Position numbers and translations under genes: made by a program. The notes beneath the pieces were generated by a model. The model saw only the letters and a program-made list of their open reading frames with translations, did not search any database and had not been told where the DNA came from. A stretch of 64,000 bases of DNA, taken from Sistotremastrum niveocremeum HHB9708. Lineage: Eukaryota; Basidiomycota; Agaricomycetes; Sistotremastrales; Sistotremastraceae. This document shows, piece by piece, positions 1-12,381 of the stretch (the stretch's first letter is position 1; each line of letters begins with the position of its first letter). The DNA lies in assembly GCA_001630475.1 (NCBI GenBank), contig KV419401.1:637045-701044 (forward strand), given 5' to 3'.

Positions 1-903
1 CTGCTTTCATGATCATCGACTGAAGGTGTCCTTGTTCTCAGGTGCTATCTTCGCTTTGGACAACCATGAAGAGATACTTGGGGTAAGGATCGAATACAAT
101 GCTGAGCTGTCAGGAGAACCAGCCTGATTTTTCTCGACTTCCAGAAGCTCTTCTAGATCGATACCAAGCCTGGCTCTGCGCTCGTCTGAATCTTCCACTG
201 GCAACTACTCGACACTCGATTCGATCATGACAGCATTAGCATAGCACGGCTTCGAAATCTTGACTTATTCTTTTGTCGTGTGCGTTACTCGAATCCGGAC
301 TTCGGGTGCCCCACAGTCTTCTGTCGACTCAATGTGCATGTTTGTTGTTCGATTCCTGTCAGCCTCTGCGTGCTGTCTGTCACAGCGACAGACCACTGAC
401 TGCTGGACGTAGATATTCGGAACAAGCATCGGCACTCTTGAATTCCTATTGCTACAGCATCACCTGCCGGATCTCATTCTCAAAACGCCCTTTCTGTTGC
501 CCCGGTTTGCCTCACGTCAATGTTCGCCTTTCATTCATTTATGAATACATGGCTCAAACCCTTCGCCCGATTTTCCCGTTGGTTTTCAAACTGACATACA
601 CCGTTTAAAAATGTCCTCAACACCAGATCTTGAAGTGTCGAGAAGTTTATCTGGTGATGGAAGAGCATCCAACTACAGCAGCTTGTGCTTTATCACTCTT
701 GCGATCCAAGATAGTGCTTGGTTGGCCTCGAAATGTGTCTGTTATCAACGTTATAACCTGGGTTTAAGCAATTGATAGCCTTCTGTGTCAATGACCGTTC
801 GAAGCAGTCCAGTGCTAGCCTACCTGTAACTAGAACCAACAACAATCATTAGATACTTGAAAGCATGACCGATCTTGAGACACGTACTTTCGTCCTTAGG
901 GCT
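1..903. other. Intergenic stretch at window edge
   Basis: No gene is recognised here. A short minus-strand open frame (204 down to 13) has an acidic start, MPVEDSDERRARLG, and could be the first exon of a gene leaving the window, but no splice structure or homology supports it. The remainder, including a plus-strand open frame at 273-608, has no recognisable protein features and probably holds the 3' flank of the downstream minus-strand DUF6535 copy. Confidence 0.4.
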
Positions 904-3182
904 TCATCCAATATGAATAGTGGATGCTGAAAGGCGACGGAAAGCTCGTTGACGCTGGAACTTGTGAGAATCATCTGAAGAAGAAAGACGACGAATGGAC
1001 TCGGGTCTATCGAGGGTAGGGGATGAAGCTCGGGATGGAGGCAAGGGGGTGATGTTAGGAAGAAAGTGAGTATCCAGGAGAGCTCGAGCTCGTGCGCGAG
1101 TATCTTCGCTCGTGTCATACTCAGGACCGTAGCCGGAGCTGAAGCCGGTATCAACGCAACGGCAAAGGAATGCACGAGCGGCATTGGGGTCTGACAACGC
1201 CGAGAGATCCCACTCTTCAAGATAAAGAACGAGAGAAGGGCTGATCTTGGCCCAAGAGCCCAAATTCGGATGGCGGGCGACGGATGCAATGATGGGAGAG
1301 AAGTCGTTATCGAGAGGGAGAGGGAAGTCAGGAGGAAGAAGTGCACCAAGGATGCAGGACACATTCTGATGACTGACGTTGCTGGGCGGATCCAGAAGAA
1401 TCTCAGACTGGCGATCACGGACAAGGAAGGGAAGGAAGTCGTTGGAAGAAGAGAAGCGTAGATCAGGGGCCCGCATGAAAGATCTGACGACGGAAAGACG
1501 ATCGACATGCGAGAGGATCTCGATGACGTCATTTTCGTTTCCGTCTTGGATGTGTGAGACGCAATAACTGAGAGCTGCTTGGAAAATCTGAAAGCGGTCA
1601 CCGAGTTTCCGGTTTTGGTCATATGTACACAAAAGCTTGGCAACGCATTTCTCAAATGGGAATGCTCCGATCTCACGAAGATCTTCCTTGTCCTCTTCGA
1701 ATGAGAGGATAGTCGCCCTTGCGGGGAAAGCGGAAGAGATCGGAGAATGCCGAGGAAGTTGTCGAGAGTGTTCTCTCTTAGTCTATTCTTTACATCCAAC
1801 GGACGATCTTGACAATTCTTTGCGAATCGAGAAATCTGGGCCCTGACAGTTTCCCGCACCCGAGTGGACGTGTCTGAGGCCATCAACCGGTTGTAGACCC
1901 GTTCCAGTAACTCGATCGATCCTTCTCCATAATCTACCCATGCCGAATAAGAGAAGGAGGGAGCCACACGATCCAGAAGCTTTGGATCATTGGCCTCGGC
2001 GAGGAGCTCCTTCCTCGACTCCCAATCGTCCCAAATCACACTGATCCTCCACTTCTTGATCCATCGCCGTCGCTTCTCAAGCCGCTGAAGAACTGTGACT
2101 ACGAACTTGCTGAATATTCCTTCAAAGGGGGAACTTTCGAATCGGACAGCGTGAATCGTGGTTGCTGCCATGGCAGCAACGATCCGGCTGGCAAGGAAGA
2201 TTCCGATGCTCCACGTTGTCTCGAGAGTGGGAGCGGTCTGGTCAAAAGAGGTCGACAAGTTACGGAGTTGGTAGAGGAGGCCGGCAATGAAGATCCCGAT
2301 TGAGAGGAGAAGGGACCAATAGAGAACACCAACAAGTGGCTTGATCCACCCGTATGCTAGTTTCTTCCGCGCCTCGTGTCGCATTGTCCGCTCCCTGTGG
2401 GTTTTCCCATCCGGACGACTCAATAATTTTCCCACCCATTGACGTCCTAGCACGCAGAGAACTGCATTACACATCTAAAAGAAAGATAACGGTATCAATT
2501 TTTTGTGCATCTCGGCGTAGCGCGTCGACTTACCGCCATGATTAGGGATAGGTAGTAGAATGCGCACACATTCTGAGCCGATTCTAGAGGCAGTAGAGGC
2601 AGCGCCGAAGTCGAGTTGGTCGGAGTGTCGCTGGGGGATGGATTCAAAGCCTGAGCGGCGGGCACCAGAAAAGCTGTCAAGACAGCCAAGAAAATGGCGA
2701 TCTAGTCGCAATGTACATGAATTCAAGATGGTTTGATCAATGAGCCAATCGATACTCACAAACACCAAGGAGACGTCCATCAGTCCTTTCCATTCCTCAG
2801 CTTCTTCTTTCATCTTCGCAGCAGCGATCTCATAAACGCCACTCCACAGCTGCTCGCTGTCGAGCGGATCACCCTTCTCTTCGTCGTAAGGCAAGTCATC
2901 TTCGGCGTGATTCAGTATATGACGTCTGCCAAACTCTGGATACTGACCTCGTTGTGCGTCCTTGACCAATGCGTCCAATTTCTTCCCATGTTCGCTCAGC
3001 TCTTTCTCCTGCCTTTCAATCGTCGCGTTCTGCTTCTCCGCTACCTCGACTTGCTTCTCCATTAGCGCCAGTAGCCGATTAAACCGAGGAGTATCGAATG
3101 CATCCTGAGCGACCGGCGTCGAAGTAGGAGCAGCTGCCTCTAGAGTCGGCGGAGAATGGAGTGGACCTGGGAGAGTCGACAT
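904..3182 (-). pseudogene. DUF6535 membrane protein copy 1, frameshifted
   Basis: This is a copy of the family filling 22.7-50.3 kb, in opposite orientation. Exons are 3182-2948, 2899-2760, 2701-2534 and 2474-904. The start MSTLPGPL is chosen because it aligns with the starts of copies 3 and 5. It encodes a coiled coil, the EEAEEWKGLMDVSLVF segment, and four hydrophobic segments ending near IHAVRFESS. In exon 4 the frame changes between about 1712 and 1764: against copy 3 this stretch is 4 nt shorter, so translation runs off frame and the true C-terminal half (from LLCTYDQNRKLGD-like sequence to the tail FRRLSASTIHIG) lies in another frame ending at 904. The HVNEFLK stretch seen in other copies is also missing in frame. 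The function of DUF6535 is unknown. This is probably a decaying copy; an assembly error at the frameshift is the alternative. Confidence 0.8.
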
Positions 3183-3227
3183 GATGGTAGGAGCAAAGAG
3201 GTATCCCATGCCAACAGCGTCTTGTAG

Positions 3228-3330
3228 CTTCATATAGCAGTAGGCCCATCCGCGCGTCTACCGTGGGATCAGGGGCAGGCTTTGCCAAGAGCCTTGTCGC
3301 GATAGTGTTGAGCTCAAATTTATCAAATTT
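3228..3330 (-). promoter_or_regulatory. Upstream block of DUF6535 copy 1
   Basis: Read on the minus strand, this block resembles the sequence just upstream of copies 3 and 5: an AGCCTGCCC stretch, then TAGACGC (3260-3254), six bases, a GGGCC run, and the TATA-like TATATGAAG (3236-3228), 46 nt before the ATG. The shared order and spacing suggest a core promoter inherited with the duplications. Confidence 0.6.
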
Positions 3331-4080
3331 ATTGGGCTGGATTAAATGAGTCAAGGCGATGGAAGTGTTGAGTTGGATGCGGAAGTGGGCGGAAGTGGCA
3401 TCACGATGTGGTTATCAAGGTCCCGATGCAATGGATGACGGTGACGATAGCAAAGCCCATTCCATGATTTTTCGAGCGCGTTCAACGCTTGAAGGACGTA
3501 GCTGTTGATACCAGGTTATGTCCGTCCATAAATGAGAGTTAGTAGCATACCTTTCACAACGCAATCCGAGACACTGAGCGCGGCTGAGTGGGACGAGCAC
3601 AATGTTTCTGAGGAAGCGCTAAGCTCGGAAATTTCAAAAATAGAGTAGGACTGCCTCATAAACAATAGAAAGCTACATATAGATTTTCACCAGATCAAGA
3701 TGGACGATGCCCCGATAACTGGTATTTTTGGCCATGCATGAGTATGGCAGGAGATCTTCAGCTTTCAATTGCTGACGAACGAGGCTCAAAGCATTGAAAA
3801 AACATGTGTATTGAGAGAGAGCGAAATCTGTGGAGTCAATTCATGCATCTCAATGTGTACAGACGACGTCGAGAGACTCAGTGAAGGCCCGCATGCGCTT
3901 CAGTAATCGCAGGGGATTTAGACGACGCTCCAGTTATCAAAGGATTATCAGACCGAATGCTATCCCAGGAAGGCATGGAGAGTATGATCGAGATGGAGGG
4001 AGTGGAATGAAGAATGTATCCAAATGATGTTGAGCTCGAGTTCGAGTCGCTTCGGTTGTTTATTATAGACCTCCGTCCGA
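3331..4080. other. Intergenic stretch, nothing recognised
   Basis: Short open frames on both strands have no recognisable motifs, no splice signals that extend them and no similarity to other parts of the window. I see nothing further here. Confidence 0.4.
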
Positions 4081-4281
4081 TCAACACATAGCTATAGGAA
4101 TATGAGAACAGCAGTGGGTTCTAACAATGTGTAGAGGTCGTTCTACAATGGGATCCAGCAGTCGGCGAAAGAGTGGGGTGTCGAAAGAATGAGCAACTGG
4201 CGCGGGAGCGAGCTTGGACTCTTGGACTTCATTGATCGAATGAGGCTGGGGTGCCTCAGGAGGCGAAGGAGAGGCGGACAT
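4081..4281 (-). pseudogene. Detached exon-1 relic of a DUF6535 gene
   Basis: Reading down from an ATG at 4281 gives MSASPSPPEAPQ, a Pro/Ser-rich start, followed by HSFDTPLFRRLLDPI. That motif closely matches the exon-1 signature of copies 2 and 6 (DPFDTPLFHRLLGLI). After LLDPIVE the similarity is lost: no coiled coil, no DAQRG-type exon end and no later exons are found downstream. This is best read as the broken 5' end of a further family member, separated from the frameshifted copy 1 by about 0.9 kb on the same strand. Chance similarity is unlikely because both the Pro/Ser leader and the FDTPLF.RLL core are present. Confidence 0.65.
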
Positions 4282-6581
4282 GATGGGATGAAGAGAGACT
4301 GTTGTTGATACGCGGTGATGCGGTGCAGCTCGAAGTGCGTGAACTCGTCGGCGCCAAACTGGGAGCACTAATTGACTATGTTGACCATATAGTCGTGATC
4401 CTCGAATAGAGCGAACATATTCTCGGCAGTCTGTGCTCGAGAGCTTGAATGTATGGGTTTACGAGGAGAAAGTTGAAATGATGTGGCTTGAGCTTCATGG
4501 GCTAAAAATTGAAGGTAACGAAGGCTGACCTAGTGTTCGACCCGGGAGAGAGTCGCAATATTTGGAGAGCTTTCCATAGCGCAAATCATACTTCTGGAGC
4601 AAGGGAGAAGCTATTGCCTGTCGACGCCTGCGAGTGTCATGATCAGGAGGAAGCTGGGTGGTATTTTCTCACGGTCATTGCGTTCAATGTATCACGAATA
4701 TATTATGTACTACAGATACACGAAGTGCCATTGGTCGGATATATTGGAGGAAGGATAGAATATCCAAGCCGGCCATGCGCGATGACGTCGAGTTGGCCAC
4801 AGAAAGGTCTTGATCAAAATTTCGTCCTTCTCGAAATGGAGCCTATTTCTTGATAAAACCAGGACGCGATGTCCTATAACATCATATTGCCACGGAGCTT
4901 GATCTGACAATGAAATTTCGACCAGAGCGGTCGCATTGTGCGTGACCTTTTCCCTACAAGAAGTCGGGATAGAGACAAAGGTAGAGGCACACTATGGAGA
5001 TCACCTGGTTTTCAGGGCATCGGGAAAGATCAGGGCAGACGGTGAAGAAAAGCTGAAGAATGGATCTTAGCGATGCGCATGGAGAGAGACTTCGGTGAGA
5101 GGCGTAGAGCTCGCGCTAAGGAGGCAACCGGCTACGCTTAAGGTTGATAAGAACAAATTCGAGCTCGATCCGCTCCGGTACCCCAAGCAGATCAGCTTCG
5201 AGAAACATGCGACAGGCTCATGACAAGATAGATGATATTGACCAATTTGAGGGAGAGACACAGTGCTTAGCCGAAGGTCTAGATCAGCCCATCAGAAGTA
5301 GGGCAATGGAACGCAGACGAAATTAATGAGCTAACTGCATGCAATGCCCTGGCTGCTTTTGAAATCTGGTCGAGAGTAATGATTTAGCATCACGAATGAA
5401 GATCGAGTAGCCCCTTTTTCAATTATCACGAACCAGGTCAATTACTGATCGTGTACGTCCTCCTTGGAAGAGAAAGCGTCTTTCGCGGAGAGTTCCATGC
5501 CGCTATGCAGAGCAGCGAATAGGAGGCATCCCATCTCAAGCCGTTCTGGATTGCATGTCGACCGATAGAGTACGATAAAGAGAGGCGCGCCGGAAAGAGA
5601 CCTTTGAACCCCTTACTTCCAGCGGTGATATGAAACAAGGCCCTGACGCTAGAAGTCAACATCCACGGGGGCCAGCTCGCTCCGTCTCTTCAGTAGGTGA
5701 CTATGCTTGCCGTCAGATAAACATAGCACAGTGCCGAATGGATGGACACACCGTCGGAACCCATCAGTCTTGAGACTTTTATCGACGACGGATCAGGAAG
5801 CTTGAGACCTCGAAGCCTTGAAGGTTTGGTGATCATTCAAGCGTCACTGGACAACGATGCGGGAAGCGCTAGATAAACCACAAATGAATCAGAGGATTAG
5901 ATAGAGGCGTATACACGGCAAGACGATTGATTTGGTTGGAAGAAGGTCTGGGACATTACGTAAGACAAAATCATTCAGTTATCCTCAAAAGGCAGTTCCA
6001 TTTCGTGACCAAACTGAGCTCTGTACCTTGCTCTGTACGTGCATTGATTCGTTCAGGACCTTGCATCAGCTTACGTTCTTTAATCAAGATCAACGTACAT
6101 TAGGCTCTGCTTACTCATTGACAAGAACGATAGAAATTCATGGACTCGGAATGTCTCCCAAAAACCCGAGTACCGCTTGACTTGAGTGAACTTGTAAGGG
6201 ATTACAATCTGATTTGTCACATACAGCAGCCCAATTGATCCTTTTTGTTCTCCAGTGAGACCACGGCTAGGTTCTCCAGTCAGCTATGGCATTGCAGAAC
6301 TGCCGTATCGTACAGGAGAGTGCCATGCTTCTCGAACGTTCTTGAGCGCCGTTGTGTGTGAGTTTTGCCCTTGTATCTCTATTTCAATCGTCGAGTACAT
6401 TGTCTCGACCCTTGATCCGTTTTGACCCGACCTGATTGTGTTCCTGGTAGGCGTTCAAGCTTTCTGTGTTTCCCTGAATTTTCAGACTGATCCCCTCTGC
6501 ATAAGCAGAAAATAGCGCTCCCCATTGACTATTCCATATCTCGATGCCACCCAATGCGGCACGAAAAATGCTTATCGATGA
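4282..6581. other. Intergenic stretch, nothing recognised
   Basis: About 2.3 kb with only short open frames on both strands. None shows a conserved domain, a signal peptide or a consistent splice pattern. It separates the DUF6535 relic from the peroxygenase promoter. Confidence 0.4.
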
Positions 6582-6589
6582 TATAAAAG
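6582..6589 (+). promoter_or_regulatory. TATA box of peroxygenase gene 1
   Basis: TATAAAAG lies 74 nt upstream of the ATG at 6656, a usual distance for a fungal TATA box given a short 5' leader. The paralog at 17069 has a TATATAAG at a similar place, which supports the assignment. Confidence 0.6.
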
Positions 6590-6655
6590 CCTCACCCTTT
6601 GGTCCAGGTCCAGCACAATCTACTTGTCATAAGATTCAAGACTACAGTCTGAACG

Positions 6656-8293
6656 ATGCTTTCAACTATCCAGACTGTGTTGCTCTGTGCTGGCTCGTTC
6701 ATCACGAGCTCTCTTGTTTGCCCCCCGAATCCCACCGTACTTCAGGACGATGGCGTTATAATTATCCTGCCTCCCAGGTCCAACGACACCGGCCTGAAGA
6801 AAGTGCCGGGTACGTTCATCCGTCACCTTACATTAACCATGTCTCACTGAATTCTTCCGATTATCAGACGCTGCTCATCCTTACATGCCCCCAGGCCCAA
6901 CTGATCAAAGAGGCCCGTGCCGTATGTGGATGGAATTTTTCTGGGCAGTGATCTCGACTTACGCCCTTGTAGCCGCTTTGAATACTCTCGCTAATCATGG
7001 TTATCTTCCACGCTCGTAAATTACCTAGAGTCCCCAGATATCAATATTACGGGGAACTAACCGTTTGCTCGTTCCAGTGGCATTGTCACTATTCAGAACA
7101 TCATGGACGCTACGAGAGAAGGATTCAACATGGACCACGACCTCTCTGCATTTTTGGCCGGGTTTGCTCTGGTGAGTATACCATGGATCCTTCGGCTGCG
7201 AGCCAGACTAAACCTTCCTAGCTAGCACGCGGCAATGCGAAATATAACTTGCTGTCCATCGGAGGCGTCGACAAGAGGGTTCCTTCTTTGCCTGCTCAAG
7301 TCGACGGAGACTGCCCGCCTGGCGGTATCGCCAAACACGGTCGCTTCGAAGGTAATGTAGATCATCACTCAAAGTTTCTTTTGCGTCTTGGTTGACCCCT
7401 TCAAAAAGGTGATGTGTCTATGACTCGACAAGATGCGGCACTTGGAGACGATCGCAACTTTCAAGACAGTCTGTTTGATCAGGTGCGGGAGGAAAAATTT
7501 TTGACCGCAAATTTAGTGACGAAAAGCAGTTCTTGACGTTCATTGGACAATATGGCGACAACTCCACCGTTACCGGACCTCACTCTCTTGTTAACCTCCG
7601 CGTCATGCAAGAGTTCAAATACCAGCGATTCATCGACGACCAGAAGCGTAATCCTGCGGTACGTCCATAGCTTCTTGGTTGTCAAGACGAATCTCATTTG
7701 TGCACAGCTCTCGTTCCATGCCTCTCGCGTAGCTTCCAGCTACAATGAAGCAGCGTTTATCCTCAAATTCTTTGCAAACGGTAAGCCTTTCCATCAACCT
7801 GTGGGCCATATCTCACCAACACGATCTTAGGGACGGATGAGACATTGAGCGTCCCCAGTCTGGGTTCCATTTTCAGGAATCAAACGTTCACTCCCAATTG
7901 GTGGCGTCGAGCCTCACCCGGAAATTTGAGCCTCATCACATCTACTGCGAGCATGATCAACTCGGTCAACACTCTTTTCTACATCCCTCCGGGAGAAAAC
8001 AAGGGCGGAAAATACATGCCGGACCCTCCGTTCTACGGGGTACGTTTTCTAAGGTTCACTTACGACTTTGACTCATGAGAACCCATTAGTGCGATCCCGC
8101 CTACTACGATTTTGTGACCAACAATCTGCCTTATACGTACGCCATGATCGCCAACGGCACCGACATCTTCGCCCAGAACGTTCGTACGTTGCTCAAAGCG
8201 ATCGCTACACCCTTCAAATGTCCGGAGGTTCCGCCCAATGGACCTAAAGACCCGTCTAACAACTGTGGAAGTTCCTTGACCAACAGAATCTAA
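6656..8293 (+). CDS. Unspecific peroxygenase (heme-thiolate peroxidase) 1
   Basis: A secreted heme-thiolate enzyme of the chloroperoxidase/unspecific peroxygenase family (Peroxidase_2), which uses hydrogen peroxide to oxygenate or oxidise aromatic and aliphatic substrates outside the cell. Ten exons (6656-6809, 6868-6921, 6973-7015, 7078-7171, 7222-7351, 7409-7482, 7530-7658, 7708-7780, 7831-8039, 8090-8293) give 387 aa. A hydrophobic leader (MLSTIQTVLLCAGSF) suggests secretion. The proximal Cys is in RGPCPALNTLANHG, a metal-binding EGD in RFEGDVSMTR, and an Arg and Glu seven residues apart in SRVASSYNEAAF, the PCP-EGD-R-E pattern of long unspecific peroxygenases. Intron positions match the paralog at 17069 throughout, and the frame is open. 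Its true substrate cannot be told from sequence. Confidence 0.93.
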
Positions 8294-8858
8294 GAATTAT
8301 GTACCGATCGAGCCTTGTGCTGACTGTGTGGTGGGTCTCTTGTTTTGAACCGGGTGGTTGCTTAATAGTTCGTTTGGTTTCTTTCTATGCCTGTGTTGCG
8401 TGTACTTGAAAATCGAGTTATGTTTTCTCTCCGTTGATTGTCGTCCCGCCGTTCCAGTTCTCCTTGCTTACTTTAGTACGCCAACTTCCGAAAGTGAACA
8501 CCCGGCTATTCCCATCAAATTTCACGTGGTTTCTTGGTGTTCCAAGCTAGCATGTTCCAGTAGCTCACAGCAAGAGAATCATCATTGCTGAGTCCTGGCA
8601 AACTGAAAAACGGAAGGAAGAAAGTATGACATCTGACTAAGCAGTTCGAACCTTATTTGGTCCGGTTTCGCACGCTGCGACTACAGTTGGGGACGCTCAA
8701 AACCGACCTTTCCCACGGGGTTTTGGCCGAATCCTGATACGAATTTCTGGGCACATCCCAGGGTCCCGGAAACCATCCAGATGTGTTCTATTACATCGTA
8801 GGAGTAGCCCTATCTCGCTGATTTTTTTTAATTCTGAGTTTGAAAATTCGCCCTAGGT

Positions 8859-9155
8859 CCCGAGTGGGACTGCCACCAGGAGATAACGGGGATAAGGGTC
8901 ATACCACCTGGAGATAACGGAGATAAAGGTTATAATTAATATATAAATCATTAATATATTATTAAAATAGCCGATCAGGGTTCGGAGATACTCTGATATC
9001 TCCGCACATGAAGCCGAAGCGATCAGAACATATCAAAAATAGCCAATTAGGATATAGAAACCCTTCCGTATAGTCATAGATCGCTCTCCGATAGGATATA
9101 TGGCCCCTTTTATTATTATATATAATATTTTTTCCCTTGAACCCCGAGTGGGACT
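8859..9155. repeat. AT-rich island bounded by 13-bp direct repeats
   Basis: The 13-mer CCCGAGTGGGACT occurs at 8859-8871 and again at 9143-9155 in the same orientation, enclosing about 271 bp that is far more AT-rich than its surroundings, with runs such as TTAATATATTATTAAAATAG and ATTATTATATATAATATTTT. The layout is what a small insertion with a target duplication or a recombined repeat would leave, but no terminal inverted repeats or coding potential were found. Confidence 0.5.
8873..8934 (+). repeat. Two tandem 31-bp units
   Basis: Two adjacent units of about 31 bp, each built as CCACCWGGAGATAACGG followed by RGATAARGGTYATA, differ at only a few positions. They sit just inside the left 13-bp repeat of the AT-rich island. 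Confidence 0.7.
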
Positions 9156-10199
9156 TACGTAATCATCGGGCATTTATCGGAAATTTGTTTTTACGTTCAT
9201 TTGACCATGTTTCCTTCCTAAAAATATTTGGGAAGGAAATCGGGAGCAAAATGAGGTCAGCCCTGAGGCGCCTAGTCTTTCCGTCCCCAACTGTACGCGA
9301 GCGGTTCTTCTCAGGAACGTGCCAATGATTGCCCGAAGCCTGAACAAGACAGTCTGAACAATGTTTGAGAGAAACACGAGCTTGAAACAAACTCCAAATG
9401 ACGGAGAGCCTTCAATTGTTGATACAAGTGACTTGAGAAGCAAAACTCGGGCGGTGATATTGATAAATATGAGCATATTGGTTGAAGAAATTTCCTTGCT
9501 TGCGTTTCCAAGTGCGTTTTTGCAACGTTCCAGAGACGGAATGGAGGGCCGGTTACCCTACACGTAGACGTTGAGCGCAAAGAGCTGGAAAGTCGAGCTG
9601 ATGGCCGCCTTAAATTTAGAACCCGAGTAGTTCCGACGAGCGTTCTTCGAGCTCGAGTGGGTCAGCCGGGGTTTCAATTCACAAAGTTAGGAGTTACAGG
9701 AACGGCAAGTATCCTTGTTTACGTCTTCTTTCCACAGAAAGGCTGCAAAGCAAGTCCATTGATGGACTCTCTGGGCAAAGGTTGTGATCCATAGGTGTCC
9801 TGCTGATCAGAGATTGGAATAAATCCAATCGTGGGTTGTGTCTATTGTGCCTTAAGCAGTTCGCTTTGGTCAAGACAGGGCTGAGTAACAGATCGTGGGC
9901 ACCATTGAGAAGCGTCCACTTCGTGTAGCGCACCGGAACCGAAGATTCGAGGCGCTGCACGGACTCAAAAAGTTCCGTTTCCAAGTCAGGTACGCATTGA
10001 AACATCATTCGCCCTTCACGCGACTCCTTAGTGCACTGTTCGGGACGTACTCGACGGCCGCGTGTATGTGCCTGAGATTTCGATCGGGACCTCTAGGAGC
10101 GCGGAGTTTGATGTATCCTCAAGCGTGAAGTGGATATTTGCGTTGAACGTGCATGACATAGGTTCGATGACACGGAGCCGGCTATGCATCGATCCTGTC

Positions 10200-10207
10200 T
10201 ATATAAA
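10200..10207 (+). promoter_or_regulatory. TATA box of FAD oxidase gene
   Basis: TATATAAA lies 36 nt before the ATG at 10236. The short distance implies a very short 5' leader. Confidence 0.55.
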
Positions 10208-10235
10208 TTGCGTTGAATAAACGCACTCAGCAATA

Positions 10236-12053
10236 ATGAAGAACACCTTACTTTTTACATTCGCGATCTTATTGTCGAGAACATACGCCCTCCAAGTTCA
10301 TGGCAACCCTCATGCGCTGTGGTCTTGCCTCTCTGGAAAGGGATGGGATCTGGAGACCATCTCGAATCCAAACTTCACGGCAGATAGCCTAGCATTCAAC
10401 CGACGTCTGTCTTTCGAGCCAGTCGCTATAGTATCACCGTACGTCTCGAGTGTTTATAGAGAATTGAAAATTAACCTCGGCTTAAAGGTCAACGGCTGAG
10501 GACGTCTCGGGCATTGTCAAATGTGCCGCGGAGAATCGGTTCCCCGTCTCAGCTCTCAGTGGGGGCCATTCCTACGCTGCGTTTGGATTGGGAGGACAGA
10601 ATGGCCAAGTAGTCGTGAATCTTCACAAGATGAAGAATATCACTCTGTACGCCAACGGAACAGTTACTTCGCAAACAGGAAATCGACTTGGAGATCTCGC
10701 GTCAGCTATCTGGTTCCAAGGAAAACGAGCACTGCCTCATGGAACATGTCCTTACGTCGGTGAGCAATTCGAATATCGACGTGGTGGTCCTTGAAGTGAT
10801 AGCATTGGTACAGGATCTGGCGGTCATGCAGGATATGGAGGTTTCGGATTGTTCAGTCGTCAAGAGGGCCTCTTGATAGACAAGATCGTATCCGCTCAGG
10901 TAGTGCTCGCCAACGGGACAATTGTCACAGCATCGAACACCTCACATACAGATGTCTTTTGGGTAAGTCTGGGCAGGGTCGATTAGACCGGATGTCGATG
11001 GCATTGAAATAGGAACTGACCTGGTTTTCAGGCGATCCGAGGCTCCTCTCCTTCTTTCGGGATTGTCACAGCATATAATTTCCAAACGGTTCCCGCACCC
11101 CCGACGAATATTGTTTTTACGCTGAACTGGACCGAAAGTCTAAATCAAAGTCAATTCGTAGATGCTTTTGCGGAGTTTCAAAAGTTCTCAGAAATTGCTC
11201 CCAACGAGCTCGGCTTCGATGGCGACCTCGCCCCTGATGGCAAAGGTGGTATAAACCTTTCGTTCTTGGGGGTTTGGCATGGAGGTGCATCTAAATTCAA
11301 CTCTACGATATCTCCTTTCCTCTCCAAATTGCCACCCAAATTTAACTTCAACGCTACCAACTATGACTGGTTTGGTCAAGTGGAATTCCTCGCAGGTGGT
11401 CGCCCTGTGAACACTTCTTCCGCTCCGGATGTGGTTCGTACTTTCTACCGGTCTCTTCGTGCCATTGAAACTAAATTAAAATGCTTATTTCTTAGCCTGA
11501 CAAGTTCTTCGCGAAATCGTTGATGACTACGACTCCTGCTTCTCATGCAGCGCTCAATTCATTCGCGAAGTTTCTCTACACTGAAGGTGTCAAGTCAGAC
11601 ACTAACTGGTTCATTGGTTTTGATTGTGAGTTGAGATTCTCAACCTCCACTTCTCGAAAGTTTAATATTATTCGCTAGTGTACGGAGGAAAGATCAGCCA
11701 GGTGGCATCTAATGCTACGGCTTATGCAAACAGAAACGCCTTCATCACGTATCAATTCTATGCATCAGCGCCTAGTATCACAGTTCCTTACCCCAGGGAT
11801 GGTATTCGCTTCGTCACAAATATGCTGCATTCTTTAGAACCTAATCCACAGGAGGCTTGTGAGTCCTCGGAAGTCTACTCTGCTGTGTGATGCTAATTCG
11901 CTTCTAGACCCTAATTATATTGATCCCACTCTCAGCAGTGCCGAATGGAAGAAACAGTACTTTGGTCCCAATTACGACGAACTGGCTCGCATCAAACGAA
12001 ACCTCGACCCAACTGGAGTTTTCTCGTTCCCGCAATCCATTGGTTCTGCATGA
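10236..12053 (+). CDS. Secreted berberine-bridge-type FAD oxidase
   Basis: Flavin-dependent oxidase with a PCMH-type FAD-binding fold and C-terminal BBE segment; relatives oxidise oligosaccharides (AA7) or alkaloid-like metabolites, making hydrogen peroxide. Seven exons (10236-10438, 10488-10759, 10814-10962, 11032-11433, 11496-11625, 11679-11858, 11908-12053) join in frame to 493 aa. The hydrophobic leader MKNTLLFTFAILLS suggests secretion. Candidate covalent flavin sites are the His in SGGHSYAAFG and the Cys in GTCPYVG, which would give a bicovalent FAD as in glucooligosaccharide oxidase; SGGHAGYGGFG, AIRGSSPSFGIVT and TGVFSFPQSI are further family signatures. Many NxS/T sites fit secretion. 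The peroxide it could release might feed the neighbouring peroxygenases, which is inference. It ends 328 bp from the convergent P450. Confidence 0.9.
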
Positions 12054-12381
12054 CACACAATCTGCAGTTCTTCCGGCATCATGGCCTATGCACCTATCTT
12101 CATATAACGGACTCGTGTCTTGATTTTCATTATGAATACGAGTACTGAGGATCTACTTGATAGTTATACACCTGATAATATCCATTGCTTCAAAGTGACA
12201 GAGCTCAGAAAATTCTTTTGATGAGTTGCAACGAATGTCTTCGATCCGCGACTGTCATGTTACATTATCGCTCAATCCCAATCCGACCCGCTAATATCGT
12301 ACAAGAAGAATGAAAGTCACCCAACAATACGCCTGTCCCATCTGCCAATTTCGCGAGCCCGCATACATGGGCATTTTGACA
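12054..12381. other. Convergent 3' intergenic region
   Basis: 328 bp between the stop codons of the FAD oxidase (plus strand) and the P450 (minus strand). It presumably carries both 3' untranslated regions; no other feature is visible. Confidence 0.6.

Larger units (their letters stand above)
8294..10199. other. Intergenic stretch with AT-rich island
   Basis: About 1.9 kb without a recognisable gene. It holds the 3' flank of peroxygenase 1, a compact AT-rich island at about 8872-9142 described separately, and several short overlapping open frames at 9140-10130 that show no domain or splice support. Confidence 0.5.

Noticed and set aside
273-608. 111-residue plus-strand open frame near the window start
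   Set aside because: It has no ATG-proximal context, no domain and a composition typical of chance open frames.
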